From the NCBI RefSeq assembly GCF_000820005.1, contig NZ_CDBL01000055.1:48935-112934 (forward strand): a stretch of 64,000 bases of DNA, in the 5' to 3' direction. Each line of letters opens with the position of its first letter. Position 1 is the first letter of the stretch. Position numbers and translations under genes: made by a program. A model generated the notes under the pieces. That model made no database searches and was not told the origin of the DNA. It saw only the letters and a list, made by a program, of their open reading frames with translations. Shown here piece after piece: positions 36,936 through 46,357 of the stretch. Source of the DNA: Aeromonas piscicola. GTDB taxonomy: Bacteria; Pseudomonadota; Gammaproteobacteria; Enterobacterales; Aeromonadaceae.

Positions 36936-38162
36936 TCAGCGCTTGAGTTTCTTGGGGTTGGTGTAGCCCCAGATGGTGTACATGTCGGCCAGCAGGGCAC
37001 CGTTGTACTCCTCCAGATCCGCCTGCTTCACCTCGGCCTCACCCTGACGGCCAAACAGCACCACTTCATCGCCGGGCTTCACCCCTTTCAGATCGGTCAC
37101 GTCCACCATGATGGTGTTCATGGAGGTTTTGCCGACCACAGGCACCTTCTGACCCTGGATCAGCACATAGGCCTTGTTGCTGAGCGCACGGCGGTAGCCG
37201 TCGGAGTATCCCAGCGGCAGGTTGGCGAGCCAGGAGTCGCGCTTGAGGGTGAAGGTGCGGTCATAACCGACGGTGTTACCGGCCGGGTAGTGGTTGACCG
37301 AGGCCACCTGGGTCTTGAATGCCATGACCCGCTTGTATTCGGTGTAGGAGGGGATGGAGTCACCGTAGAGCAGGCCGCCCGGGCGCACCATGTCAAAGTA
37401 GGCGTCTGGCACTTCCAGGGTGGCGAAGGAGTTGGCGGCGTGGATGGTGAGCTTGCTGCGATCCAGCTTGCCCGCCTCGATCAGCCACTGGGAGTCCAGC
37501 TTGAACTGGGCCAGCCCCAGCTTGACGTCCTCTTTCTCTTCCACCGGGAAGTGGGTCATGATGCCGACCGGGGTGATCCCCTTGAGCTTGAGCATGGCCA
37601 GCGCATCGGCCTTGGAGTCCGCCAGACGCAGGTCGATGCCGTTGCGGCTCATGCCGGCGGAGTTGAGACCGATGTGCACCGGGATATTGGTATGGTGACG
37701 CTGGGCGATGTCGGCGATGCCCTGGGCGCTCACCAGGCTGCCGATCAGCTCTTCCATCTTGTAGGGCAGGGCCTGCTCCACTTCGTCCGGAGTGGCAGAA
37801 CGCACTCGCATCAGGCGGCCGGTGAAGCCCTTCTCGCGCGCCACGCGAGCCTCTTCGTTGCTGGCAATGCCGATGCAGGGGATATTGGCCTTGACCACGG
37901 AGGGGACCAGCAGGTCGATGCCGTGACCATATGCGTCAGCCTTCATGATGGCGCAGATCTGCGGGCCCTTGTCACCGAGGCGATCCTTGAGGGTTTGGAT
38001 GTTGTGCTCGAAGGCGCCGAGATCGACTTCCAGCCAGGCATTGCTGGCGGTTTGTACGTCGCCATTGCGATGATCGTTTGCCAGCGGCAGGTAGGGCGCG
38101 GCGACGGCCTGACCGGCCAGCAGGCCCAGGATCAAGGTGGCCAGCAGTGTCTTCTTGTGCAT
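36936..38162 (-). CDS. bsrV: Periplasmic broad-specificity amino acid racemase
   Basis: 408-aa fold-type III PLP racemase of the alanine racemase family with a signal peptide (MHKKTLLATLILGLLAGQAVA). PLP Lys74 is in CAIMKADAYGHG, and the second catalytic Tyr is in GNTVGYDRTF. A signal peptide and the sequence between are typical of the Bsr/Bar enzymes of Vibrio and Aeromonas, which make non-canonical D-amino acids (D-Lys, D-Arg, D-Met) in the periplasm rather than biosynthetic D-Ala. Monocistronic. Confidence 0.88.
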   Translation of the reverse strand: MHKKTLLATLILGLLAGQAVAAPYLPLANDHRNGDVQTASNAWLEVDLGAFEHNIQTLKDRLGDKGPQICAIMKADAYGHGIDLLVPSVVKANIPCIGIASNEEARVAREKGFTGRLMRVRSATPDEVEQALPYKMEELIGSLVSAQGIADIAQRHHTNIPVHIGLNSAGMSRNGIDLRLADSKADALAMLKLKGITPVGIMTHFPVEEKEDVKLGLAQFKLDSQWLIEAGKLDRSKLTIHAANSFATLEVPDAYFDMVRPGGLLYGDSIPSYTEYKRVMAFKTQVASVNHYPAGNTVGYDRTFTLKRDSWLANLPLGYSDGYRRALSNKAYVLIQGQKVPVVGKTSMNTIMVDVTDLKGVKPGDEVVLFGRQGEAEVKQADLEEYNGALLADMYTIWGYTNPKKLKR

Positions 38163-38353
38163 GAGGTGGTTCCTTTTTTATTGTTGGGGTTTAGGTGCAT
38201 GACGACCTGATCTCGGTCTTTGTCATACAGATGGGATAAAGTGTAGCCAAGGCATTGTTATTGTTATGAACTTTGTCAATTTCCTGCGGTATTTTTCCCG
38301 TGGGAAGTGTATCGCAAGGTGTCGATTGTGGCACCTGTCATGGGAGTCAATAG

Positions 38354-38794
38354 ATGATAGATCTGGAGTGTCGTGTGCCGCCGGTGCTGTTGTTCGGCAT
38401 AGTGGTGCTGGGCATGGTGGCGTGGGGCGGAACCGGGGAGGGGTGGCCCGTCCCGGCGCTGCTGCTGGTACTGCTGGGAGGGCTGTTCGGGTTTGGCGCC
38501 GTGTTGCGTTTTCGCCGCCAGGGCACCACCGTCAGTCCGATGCGGCCGGAGCAGGCCAGCGCGCTGGTGACGGGCGGGCTATACCGTTTCAGTCGCAACC
38601 CCATGTACCTGGGGCTGGTCTGCTGGATGATGGCGCTGGCCTGCTATCTGGGGGGCACGAGCATCTGGCTTGGGCCACTGTTGTTGTGGGGCTGGCTCGA
38701 TCGCTTCCAAATCGTGCCGGAAGAGCGGGCGCTGCGGGCGCGTTTCGGCGAGGCGTATGCAGAGTACTGCCGGCGGGTACGCCGCTGGTGCTGA
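38354..38794 (+). CDS. Isoprenylcysteine carboxyl methyltransferase-like membrane protein
   Basis: 146-aa protein with about four helices and the PEMT/ICMT-type methyltransferase signature: GLYRFSRNPMYLGLVCW near 77-93 and RFQIVPEERALRARFGEAYAEYC near the end (Glu pair plus YxxYC). Substrate unknown; such proteins methylate lipids or thiols, or are of unknown role. GGGAG is 7 nt before the ATG. It converges on the DAACS symporter. Confidence 0.82.
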   Translation: MIDLECRVPPVLLFGIVVLGMVAWGGTGEGWPVPALLLVLLGGLFGFGAVLRFRRQGTTVSPMRPEQASALVTGGLYRFSRNPMYLGLVCWMMALACYLGGTSIWLGPLLLWGWLDRFQIVPEERALRARFGEAYAEYCRRVRRWC

Positions 38795-38821
38795 ACTCGC
38801 CTGAAAGGGCAGGCACAAGCC

Positions 38822-38853
38822 AAAAAAATGGCCCGCATCAGCGGGCCGTTTTA
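38822..38853 (-). terminator. Terminator of the DAACS symporter
   Basis: GGCCCGC / GCGGGCC stem; followed on the minus strand by ATTTTTTTG, with TTTT also on the plus side, so probably bidirectional. Confidence 0.85.
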
Positions 38854-38873
38854 TATCTTGCTGGCGGGATAAA

Positions 38874-40133
38874 TCACGCCTTGGCGGTATCCACCTCACC
38901 CAGCGGCTCGGTTTCGCCCAGGCTGTCTTCAGTCTTGGCTACCACACTGGCGGCGATGGCGTTGCCCAGCACGTTGGTGGCGGAGCGACCCATGTCGAGG
39001 AAGTGGTCTATGCCGAGCAGCAGCAGGATACCTGCTTCCGGAATATGGAACTGGTTCAGGGTGGCGGCTATGACCACCAGAGAGGCGCGCGGCACGCCGG
39101 CCATCCCCTTGGAGGTGACCATCAGCAACAGCAGCATGGTGATCTGCTGGGCCAGGGAGAGCTCTATGCCATAGGCCTGGGCGATGAACATGACCGCGAA
39201 GGTGCAGTACATCATGGAGCCGTCCAGGTTGAAGGAGTAGCCCATGGGCAGCACGAAGCTGGCGATGCGCTTGTCACAGCCAAACTTTTCCAGCCGATCC
39301 AGCGTTTTGGGATATGCAGCCTCGGAGCTGGCGGTAGAGAAGGCCAGCAGTATGGGCTCGCGGATCATGGCCAGCAGGGTCAGCACGCGACGGCGAATGA
39401 ACAGGCTGCCCATGGCGATGAGCAGCAGCCAGAGGCAGGCCAGGGCCAGATAGAACTGGGCCATGAAGGTGCCATAGGTGGCGAGGATGCCGAGCCCTTC
39501 CTTGGCAACCATGGCTGCGATGGCACCGAACACGGCGAACGGCGCGAAGTTCATCACGTAGCCGGTCACCTTCAGCATGATCTCGGCGGCGCTGGCCATC
39601 AGCTTGACCACGGGTTTGGCGGCATCGCCCAGCGCGGCGGCGGCTAGCCCGAAGAACAGGGAGAACACCACTATCTGCAGGATTTCGTTGGTGGCCATGG
39701 CCTCAACCACGCTTTTCGGGATGGCGTGGGTGACGAAGTCCTTGAGGGAGATGGCGCTGGCGACCACACCGGAACTGGCAGCATCATCCGGCAGGGAGAG
39801 GGAGAGTCCCACACCCGGCTGCATCAGGGTGACCATCACCAGACCCAGGGTCAGGGAGAGCAGGGAGGCCAGCATGAACCAGCCCAGGGTCTTGGCGCCG
39901 ATGCGGCCCACGGTGCGGGTATCGCCCATCTTGGCGATACCGACCACCAGGGTGGTGAAGACCAGAGGAGCGATGATCATCTTGATCAGGCGCAGGAAGA
40001 TGTCGGTCAGTATGGTGATGTCACTGGCAAAGCCAGCGGCCTGATCCGGGGCAAACATGCGATAGCCTTGACCAGTCAGGATGCCAACCAGCATCGCGAT
40101 GAGGATGGCAACCGTCAATTTATTCATTTTCAT
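38874..40133 (-). CDS. Dicarboxylate/amino acid:cation symporter (DAACS)
   Basis: 419-aa sodium- or proton-coupled glutamate/dicarboxylate transporter. The ATG at 40133 gives the typical start MKMNKLTVAILIAMLVGILT. Signature elements: FLRLIKMIIAPLVFTTLV, the serine-rich loop FSTASSEAAYPKT, MGYSFNLDGSMMY, and DHFLDMGRSATNVLGN. GltP- and DctA-type substrates cannot be separated by eye. A diverged copy of its last codons occurs at 55088-55160, fused to another gene fragment. Confidence 0.92.
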   Translation of the reverse strand: MKMNKLTVAILIAMLVGILTGQGYRMFAPDQAAGFASDITILTDIFLRLIKMIIAPLVFTTLVVGIAKMGDTRTVGRIGAKTLGWFMLASLLSLTLGLVMVTLMQPGVGLSLSLPDDAASSGVVASAISLKDFVTHAIPKSVVEAMATNEILQIVVFSLFFGLAAAALGDAAKPVVKLMASAAEIMLKVTGYVMNFAPFAVFGAIAAMVAKEGLGILATYGTFMAQFYLALACLWLLLIAMGSLFIRRRVLTLLAMIREPILLAFSTASSEAAYPKTLDRLEKFGCDKRIASFVLPMGYSFNLDGSMMYCTFAVMFIAQAYGIELSLAQQITMLLLLMVTSKGMAGVPRASLVVIAATLNQFHIPEAGILLLLGIDHFLDMGRSATNVLGNAIAASVVAKTEDSLGETEPLGEVDTAKA

Positions 40134-40338
40134 GGGGGGGGTCCCAGTTTTGATAAGTGCAAAGCGTTTAGGGTGGCAGGGGTGCCACTTCAGTCCGTTT
40201 TTGTGATCCGGGCCGTAGATTCCTGACAGCCGGTGTGCTGGCAGCATGCCTAATCCGGGGGGGTAAATCCAGAGCCTTGTGGCAGAATTTTATTCTGTCA
40301 TTAGTTGTATGTGATATGGATCTTGCATTTAACCTATA

Positions 40339-40875
40339 TTAATCGCTGTTTATTTTAATGTTGGCGAGATAATTGGCTTGCATGCATCGTTCGTTTAATG
40401 ACCGATGAGACAGAGTGAAGATCAGCAGGGCCGAGGTGGTGTGCTGCACCTGCATCTGCGCCAGAAAGGGGTCCTGCTCGTCCGCATCAAAGCCGAATAC
40501 CGGATGGGAGGGGGTGACTCTGACCGCATCCCGCGACAGGGTCAGCTCGTTCACCTCCACCCACTCGTAACCCTGGCTCTGCGCCATCTCGCCCGCCCGC
40601 TTGAGCACATACTTGCGGGCCGTCTCCCTATCGATCAGCTCGTTGCCGACAAACTCCAACTGCCACTTGTCCGGCGCAAGCCGGGTGTGGGAGAACCCCG
40701 TCCGGCTGTTCCAGAATGATTTTTCGCTGTGATAAGGGGTGGCACAGCCGAGCAGCAGGGCACTCAGCAGGCAGGCCAGCAACAGCTCAGGCAGACGGGT
40801 GCCAAAGCCGGACAGACTGGCAAATCGTCCCGCATGGCGACGGGAGCAGAAAGAGAGGGGGAGCAGACGTTGCAT
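40339..40875 (-). CDS. CC0125/CC1285-like lipoprotein
   Basis: 178-aa predicted lipoprotein with lipobox LLGC (LSALLLGCATPYH, about 40). The body has YVLKRAGEMAQSQGYEWVEV, a pattern I associate with the CC0125/CC1285 lipoprotein family (function unknown). The ATG at 40875 gives an unusually long, Arg/Ser-rich n-region before the hydrophobic core, so the true start may differ. Isolated gene between the DAACS symporter and tRNA-Pro. Confidence 0.68.
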   Translation of the reverse strand: MQRLLPLSFCSRRHAGRFASLSGFGTRLPELLLACLLSALLLGCATPYHSEKSFWNSRTGFSHTRLAPDKWQLEFVGNELIDRETARKYVLKRAGEMAQSQGYEWVEVNELTLSRDAVRVTPSHPVFGFDADEQDPFLAQMQVQHTTSALLIFTLSHRSLNERCMQANYLANIKINSD

Positions 40876-40976
40876 CGTGAGGGCCGCTTGGCGAAACACC
40901 TCATCACTACAGCACAAACCGATCCGTGAGACAATCGCCGGTCGGGTGACCTATGGCTGAGTCGGGCCCGGGGATA

Positions 40977-41012
40977 AAAGAAAAGGCCTTGTCGTTTGAC
41001 AAGGCCTTTACC
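40977..41012 (-). terminator. Terminator of tRNA-Pro
   Basis: AAAGGCCTTGTC / GACAAGGCCTTT stem; on the minus strand it is followed by TTTTCTTTTA, 9 bp after the tRNA. Confidence 0.9.
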
Positions 41013-41020
41013 GGGGAATT

Positions 41021-41097
41021 TGGTCGGTGTGAGAGGATTCGAACCTCCGACCCTCTACACCCCATGCAGATGCGCTACCTGGCTGCGCTACACACCG
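41021..41097 (-). tRNA. tRNA-Pro, anticodon GGG
   Basis: 77 nt on the minus strand: acceptor CGGTGTG/CACACCG, TAGCGCAGCC...GGTAGCGCA D-arm, anticodon stem TCTGC/GTAGA with loop ATGGGGT (GGG at 34-36), T-arm GGAGG-TTCGAAT-CCTCT, discriminator A and encoded CCA. It reads CCC/CCU proline codons. A strong terminator follows. Confidence 0.95.
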
Positions 41098-41287
41098 ACG
41101 GAGTCAGCTCGGCTGACGGGGGCTGAGTTTATGGAGATGACCCGACCCTGTCAACAGGGGAAATCCCACTCTGAGACTGTTTGCCTGCTTTACGAGCAAT
41201 TGGCGCTCAAACTACCGCCGCAGCGGCTAACTCCGGCCATCGGGGGCCCATGTCAGGGGCCTTTTTCTACGCCCTTTTCAACCCACC

Positions 41288-41322
41288 ATGCAAACGGCCG
41301 CCCTGGAGGCGGCCGTTTGCAT
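41288..41322. repeat. Perfect 15-bp stem-loop after dihydroorotase
   Basis: ATGCAAACGGCCGCC and its exact reverse complement surround a CTGGA loop, 15 bp beyond the dihydroorotase stop. There is no T-tract on either side, so it is an mRNA 3' end stabiliser or Rho-linked structure rather than a classical terminator. Confidence 0.7.
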
Positions 41323-41336
41323 CAGCGATGAGCGGA

Positions 41337-42680
41337 TCAGCGGTTGAAGGTCAGCCGCTTGCCCAGCACCTGATCGGTGACCTGGCCGTTTTGCCAGGCG
41401 ATCTGGCCGTTGACCAGGGTCATCTCCACCGTACTGTGGAAGCGGTAGCCGTTGAAGGGTGACCAGCCGCACAGGTAAAGCAGGTTGCTGTCGTTGACCA
41501 CATAGGGCTTGCCCAGATCCAGCAGCACCAGATCCGCGAAGTAGCCCTCGCGAATGTAGCCGCGATCCTGCACCTGGAAGCGCTCGGCCACCGCATGGGA
41601 GGTTTTCTTGACGATGGTTTCCAGCGAAAACACGCCGTTGTGGTAGAGCTCCAGCAGCGCCAGCATGGAGTGCTGCACCAGGGGGATGCCGGACGGCGCC
41701 TTGAAGTAGCTGTTCTGCTTCTCCTCCCAGGTGTGGGGGGCGTGGTCTGTGGCTATGATGTCCAGCACGTCGTTGCGCACCGCATCCAGCAGGGCGTGCT
41801 GGTCGGCGGCTGTCTTCACCGCCGGATTGCACTTGATCTGGCTGCCCAGGGTGTCGTAGTCCGCCTCGTTGAAGAACAGATGGTGGACACACACCTCGGC
41901 GGTGATGTTCTTGTCTTTCAGCTCGCTGAGATCATGGCTGGCGGTAAACAGCGACAGCTCCTTGGCGGAGGTCAGATGCAGCACGTGCAACTTGGCACCG
42001 TACTTTTTCGCCAGACCCACCGCCATGCTGGAGGACTTGTAGCAGGCCTCGTCATTGCGAATGCGGCCGTGCTCGCGCATAGGCACATCTTCGCCCCACT
42101 TGGCGCGGGCCTCGTCTTCCAGCACCTTGATGGAGGGGGTGTCCTCGCAGTGGGTCACTATCATCACCGGGCTCTCGCGGAAAATCGCCGCCAGTGTCTC
42201 CTGGTTGTCCACCAGCATGTTGCCGGTGGAGGAGCCCATGAACACCTTGACCCCACAAGACTGCTTGGGATCGAGGCGCTTGATCTCGTCGAGGTTGTCG
42301 TTGGTGGCACCGAGATAGAAGCTGTAGTTGGCGGCGGAGGAGTTGGCGGCTATCTGGTATTTGGCTTCGAGGGCATCGAGGGTGGTGGTCTGGGGATTGA
42401 CGTTGGGCATCTCCATGAAGCTGGTGGTGCCTCCTGCCACGGCGGCCCGGGATTCACTGGCGATGGTCCCCTTGTGGGTCAGGCCCGGCTCCCGGAAATG
42501 CACCTGATCATCGATCATCCCGGGGATGAGGTGACGACCGGCTGCATCTATCACCACGGCATCGGGCGCCTCTATGTGAGGGGCGATCCGGGCGATCCGT
42601 TCCCCTTCAATCAATACATCCGAGGCATAGATGCGGCCTTCATTGACCAGGGAGGCATTCTTGATAAGCAATTTGTTCAT
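41337..42680 (-). CDS. Dihydroorotase-family amidohydrolase (class I type)
   Basis: 447-aa amidohydrolase related to dihydroorotase (third step of pyrimidine synthesis) and allantoinase. The ATG at 42680 gives MNKLLIKNASLVNEGRIYAS. The metal site near residue 60 reads MIDDQVHFREPG, so the usual first His of HxH is Gln. Other elements remain: GVKVFMGSSTGNML (modified Lys region), VTHCED, LHVLHLTSA, and the catalytic Asp in ATDHAPHT. The Gln variant is also known to me from Bacteroidetes-type dihydroorotases. It could be a dihydroorotase or act on another cyclic amide. It is divergent from the PTPS gene. Confidence 0.82.
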   Translation of the reverse strand: MNKLLIKNASLVNEGRIYASDVLIEGERIARIAPHIEAPDAVVIDAAGRHLIPGMIDDQVHFREPGLTHKGTIASESRAAVAGGTTSFMEMPNVNPQTTTLDALEAKYQIAANSSAANYSFYLGATNDNLDEIKRLDPKQSCGVKVFMGSSTGNMLVDNQETLAAIFRESPVMIVTHCEDTPSIKVLEDEARAKWGEDVPMREHGRIRNDEACYKSSSMAVGLAKKYGAKLHVLHLTSAKELSLFTASHDLSELKDKNITAEVCVHHLFFNEADYDTLGSQIKCNPAVKTAADQHALLDAVRNDVLDIIATDHAPHTWEEKQNSYFKAPSGIPLVQHSMLALLELYHNGVFSLETIVKKTSHAVAERFQVQDRGYIREGYFADLVLLDLGKPYVVNDSNLLYLCGWSPFNGYRFHSTVEMTLVNGQIAWQNGQVTDQVLGKRLTFNR

Positions 42681-42759
42681 GGGGGAGTCCAGTTCCTTTG
42701 TCAGTGATCGCGGGTCATAATATCGCAAACTGCACTTTCTCTGTAGCAAGGCCTGACTG

Positions 42760-43659
42760 ATGAAGTTATTTGTAAGAGATTTGACCGTGATCGATTCCAG
42801 CTACCTGTGTGAACGCCGTGGCATGGTAGGGGAGAGCTGGCTGGTGGATGTCGAGATGAGCGGCGAGCTCAACGAGATGAGCATGCTGCTGGACTTTGGT
42901 CGGGTGAAAAAACTGATCAAGTCGATCATCGATGAAGAGGTGGATCACAAGCTGCTGGTGCCGGCCGAGTGCGCTCTGGTCCATGTGGCCCATCTGGAGG
43001 GAGAGGAGAGCACGGTCGATCTGCTGCGTCCGGGTCGCTCCATTCACCTGCGGTGCCCCACTCAGGGCTTTGCCTTCATCCCGGCGCCCCAGATCGACAA
43101 GGAGTCCGTCACTCGCTATCTGCTGGCGGTGCTGGCCCAGCGGCTGCCCGGCAACATCAAGGATCTGTCGCTGACCCTGCGCCAGGAGCAGATCGATGGC
43201 GCTTTCTACCACTACAGCCACGGCCTGAAAAAGCACGATGGCAATTGCCAGCGCATCGCCCACGGCCATCGCTCTCCCATCGAGATCCACCTGGACGGTG
43301 AGCGTGACGGTGAGCTGGAGCTGAACTGGGCCGAGCGCTGGGCCGACATTTACCTCGGCACCGAAGAGGACAAGGTGGCCCTCGGCGAGCTGAGCCTGAG
43401 CGAGCTGGCCCGGAGCACCCTGAGTGATGCGGCCAACACGCAGCCGGGCGAGCACTACCTCGGCTTCAAGTACGTGGCACCTCAGGGGCTGTTCCAGCTT
43501 GCCATGCCGGCGGGGGAGGTGGAGATGATCGACACCGACACCACCATAGAGCTGCTGGCCTGCTATATCGCCCGGGAAGTGAAGAAGGCGGTGGGCGACA
43601 AGTTCGTGAAAATCGTGGCCTATGAAGGGGTGGGCAAGGGCGCCATCGCCTACGCCTGA
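42760..43659 (+). CDS. Two-domain 6-pyruvoyl-tetrahydropterin synthase/QueD-like protein
   Basis: 299 aa, about twice a normal QueD. The C-terminal half has the zinc site pattern FYHYSHGLKKHDG then CQRIAHGHRSPIEI. The N-terminal half is laid out like a PTPS domain (MLLDFGRVKKLIKSI...EVDHKLL), but its HGH position reads VGESW, so zinc ligands are missing. It therefore looks like a fused pseudo-dimer with one metal-binding half. QueD makes 6-carboxytetrahydropterin for queuosine; whether this protein does is unproven. Annotated relatives in Shewanella and Vibrio have the same length, as I recall. Confidence 0.72.
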   Translation: MKLFVRDLTVIDSSYLCERRGMVGESWLVDVEMSGELNEMSMLLDFGRVKKLIKSIIDEEVDHKLLVPAECALVHVAHLEGEESTVDLLRPGRSIHLRCPTQGFAFIPAPQIDKESVTRYLLAVLAQRLPGNIKDLSLTLRQEQIDGAFYHYSHGLKKHDGNCQRIAHGHRSPIEIHLDGERDGELELNWAERWADIYLGTEEDKVALGELSLSELARSTLSDAANTQPGEHYLGFKYVAPQGLFQLAMPAGEVEMIDTDTTIELLACYIAREVKKAVGDKFVKIVAYEGVGKGAIAYA

Positions 43660-43684
43660 TCCCGCGATTCTTGCCAGAATAAGC

Positions 43685-43708
43685 AAGGCCCCGCATCTGC
43701 GGGGCCTT
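43685..43708. terminator. Bidirectional hairpin PTPS / chemoreceptor
   Basis: AAGGCCCCGC / GCGGGGCCTT perfect stem with ATCT loop. Only short T-runs follow on either strand. Confidence 0.6.
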
Positions 43709-43743
43709 GTCGTGTCAGGGCAATGGAAAAACAGACTACCTCA

Positions 43744-45756
43744 TCAGGCGCTGAGCCGGAAGCGCTTGACCAGGCTCTCCTGCTGCTCGGCGAGGGAGTC
43801 GAGCTGCTGGCTGGTCTCGGCCACCCGGGCTATGCCCTGATAGTTGAGATCCGAGATATCCGAGATGCGGTTGAGGTTGGTGGCAATGTCGGCGCTGGTG
43901 GCCTGCTGCTGCTCGGCGGCGGAGGCTATCTGGCTCGACATGTCGCTGATCAGCACCACTATTCCCTGCACTTCCTCCATGGCGTTGTTGGCGTGGGAGC
44001 TCTGATCCACGCAGCTGTCCATCTCGCGGGAGCACTCCTGCATCACTGTCACCGCCTTGGCGACCCCCTGCTGCAGGTTTTCGATCATGGTCTGGATCTC
44101 GCTGGTGGACTGGGCGGTACGCCCCGCCAGGCTGCGCACCTCGTCGGCCACTACCGCAAAGCCCCGGCCCTGCTCGCCGGCCCGGGCCGCCTCGATGGCG
44201 GCATTGAGCGCCAGCAGGTTGGTCTGCTCGGCGATGCCGCGAATGACATCGAGTATGTTGCCTATCTGGTTGCTCATGGCGCTCACATCGCCAATCACCT
44301 TGCCGGTCTGCTGCAACTTGCCCGCCAGCTGATGGGTGGTGGTGATGTTGCCCGCCATCACCTTGCGACCGGTCTCGGAGGCTTTCTCCACGTCCTGCAC
44401 CCGCTCCAGGGTCTGGTTGGCCGCTTGCGCCACTTCACGCACCGAGGCTTCCATCTGGGTCATGGCGGCGGCGACCGAGGCAGTCTCCTGGCGCTGTGTC
44501 TCCAGATCCGCCCGCACCGATTCCGTGGTGTGGCGGTTGTCGTGGGCGGCGGCGTTGAGCTGGGTCGAGGCCTGGGAGAGCTGGGTCAGCACGTCCCCCA
44601 TCTGCTGGATCAGCAGGTTGATCTGGCTGCCGAGCTGACCAAACTCGTTCTTGCTGCGAAAACCGATGCGCTGGGTCATGTCGCCCTGGGTCACTTCGGT
44701 CAGCACCCGCAGCAGTTCCTTGAGCGGGCGGCGAATCGCTTTGCCCAGGGTATAGGCCACCAGAATGGCAACCAGGATGGCGATGGCGATGCTGATCCCC
44801 TGGGTGAGGGTGCTCTGGGCCTGCACCTTGCCGGAGGCGCGTATGCTGGCGTTCATCAGCTGTTGGCTCTGGTCAGTGATCCCCTCCAGTTTACTCTGGA
44901 TGCTGACGATGAGCTTGCTGGCCTGCTTGCTCTGCTCACGCATTTGCTCCTGCTGCTGCATCAGTGCCAGGTACTGGGAGAGCACCCCCTCGCTGGCGGT
45001 GGTATCGCGCACGAAGCCGTGCACGTAGTGGCCCATGTCATTGTCGAAGTTTTTGAGCTCCCCTTGCAGATCCTTGATGGTGCTGTTGAACCCCTCGATC
45101 TGCATCTTGTTGCGCTTGAGCGCCCCTTCGATGGGGGCGGGTATGGTCTGGTTGAGCGCATCCATGGTGGAGAGCTCGATGGCGGAGAGCTTGGTGGTCA
45201 GGGTTTCTGACAGCATCTTGATGAAGCTGTCGTCAATGGTGAGCATCATGTCGCCGAGGTTTTTCTTGAACTGGGGCAGACTGACCTGGAACTGCCCCTT
45301 GGCTTGGTTCACCTTGTGCAAGCGGGTGAGGAGGGCCTGGTGTTCGGTGGGCAGGGTGCCGGTCAGCTGCAGATAGTCGCTGACCAGCTTGTTCAGTGCC
45401 GCCATCTCCCCCTGCAGCTCAGGGTGTGCCGCCGCCTGCCGGGCGAGGGTGGCGAGCGTCTTGTCGACCTGGGCCTTGGCCTGTTGCAGCTCGGCCACCT
45501 CGGCCGGGATCTGCTTGGGATCCTGCTCGGTCAGCACGTCGGTGAGCCACTTGTTGGCGCTGAGCAGGCTGATCTGGGTTTGACTGCTGGCGATCACCAG
45601 CGGCATGGATTGCCGAGTGACCTGATCCAGCGCCTGATTGAGCTCGCTCTGGCTGCGAAAGGTGAGTACCGAGGTGGCCGCCATCACGGCCACCAGAATG
45701 GCAAAGCCTAAATAGACCCTCTGCAAGATGGAGAGGTCTGACATTGTTTGTTTCAT
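43744..45756 (-). CDS. Methyl-accepting chemotaxis protein
   Basis: 670-aa chemoreceptor. TM1 (about 10-30, [19 protein letters not shown]), a long all-helical periplasmic sensor (about 35-310, size of a helical bimodular domain), TM2 ([21 protein letters not shown]), HAMP, and a signalling domain with the hairpin-tip segment [16 protein letters not shown]. The ATG at 45756 removes an unsupported N-terminal extension. The ligand is unknown. Monocistronic. Confidence 0.9.
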   Translation of the reverse strand: MKQTMSDLSILQRVYLGFAILVAVMAATSVLTFRSQSELNQALDQVTRQSMPLVIASSQTQISLLSANKWLTDVLTEQDPKQIPAEVAELQQAKAQVDKTLATLARQAAAHPELQGEMAALNKLVSDYLQLTGTLPTEHQALLTRLHKVNQAKGQFQVSLPQFKKNLGDMMLTIDDSFIKMLSETLTTKLSAIELSTMDALNQTIPAPIEGALKRNKMQIEGFNSTIKDLQGELKNFDNDMGHYVHGFVRDTTASEGVLSQYLALMQQQEQMREQSKQASKLIVSIQSKLEGITDQSQQLMNASIRASGKVQAQSTLTQGISIAIAILVAILVAYTLGKAIRRPLKELLRVLTEVTQGDMTQRIGFRSKNEFGQLGSQINLLIQQMGDVLTQLSQASTQLNAAAHDNRHTTESVRADLETQRQETASVAAAMTQMEASVREVAQAANQTLERVQDVEKASETGRKVMAGNITTTHQLAGKLQQTGKVIGDVSAMSNQIGNILDVIRGIAEQTNLLALNAAIEAARAGEQGRGFAVVADEVRSLAGRTAQSTSEIQTMIENLQQGVAKAVTVMQECSREMDSCVDQSSHANNAMEEVQGIVVLISDMSSQIASAAEQQQATSADIATNLNRISDISDLNYQGIARVAETSQQLDSLAEQQESLVKRFRLSA

Positions 45757-46006
45757 TATTGTCCCGCTGTATATGCAAAAGTCCCTTGCCTGAATACCCC
45801 GTCCATTTGATACCCTGCTACCACCTTGGGCGAGCGACGCCATCTGACGTCTTCCGGCTATCGGTATTTTTAACAATAACTGAAGAGAATGGGACAACGG
45901 CTGTGTCAAATGTCGGCTTGTGTCACACTTGACGGGCCCTGATGGCTGCCTCGGGAGCCGCTTGAGGTTGGTGTTGAATTTTCTTTTTCATATAAAGGAG
46001 TTATCC

Positions 46007-46357
46007 ATGGCGCAAGAAACCATTTTCAGCAAAATCATCCGTAAAGAGATCCCCGCCGACATCCTTTATCAAGACGATCTGGTGACCGCATTCCGGGACA
46101 TTCAGCCCAAGGCCAAGACCCATATCCTGATCATTCCCAACGTACTGATCCCCACGGTCAACGACGTGGAAGCCGAACATGAGCTGGCCCTCGGTCGCAT
46201 GTTCACGGTGGCGCGCAAGCTGGCCAGCGAGGCCGGGATCGCCGAGGATGGCTATCGCCTGATCATGAACTGCAATCGCCACGGCGGGCAGGAGGTCTAT
46301 CACATCCACATGCATCTGGTAGGGGGTCAATCCCTCGGGCCGTTGCTCTGCCTGTGA
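46007..46357 (+). CDS. hinT: HIT-family purine nucleoside phosphoramidase
   Basis: 116-aa protein with the histidine triad [13 protein letters not shown] near the C-terminus and N-terminal [27 protein letters not shown] lies just before the ATG. It heads the same cluster as in E. coli: hinT, ycfL, lpoB, thiK. The stop overlaps the next gene's ATG by one base. Confidence 0.96.
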   Translation: MAQETIFSKIIRKEIPADILYQDDLVTAFRDIQPKAKTHILIIPNVLIPTVNDVEAEHELALGRMFTVARKLASEAGIAEDGYRLIMNCNRHGGQEVYHIHMHLVGGQSLGPLLCL

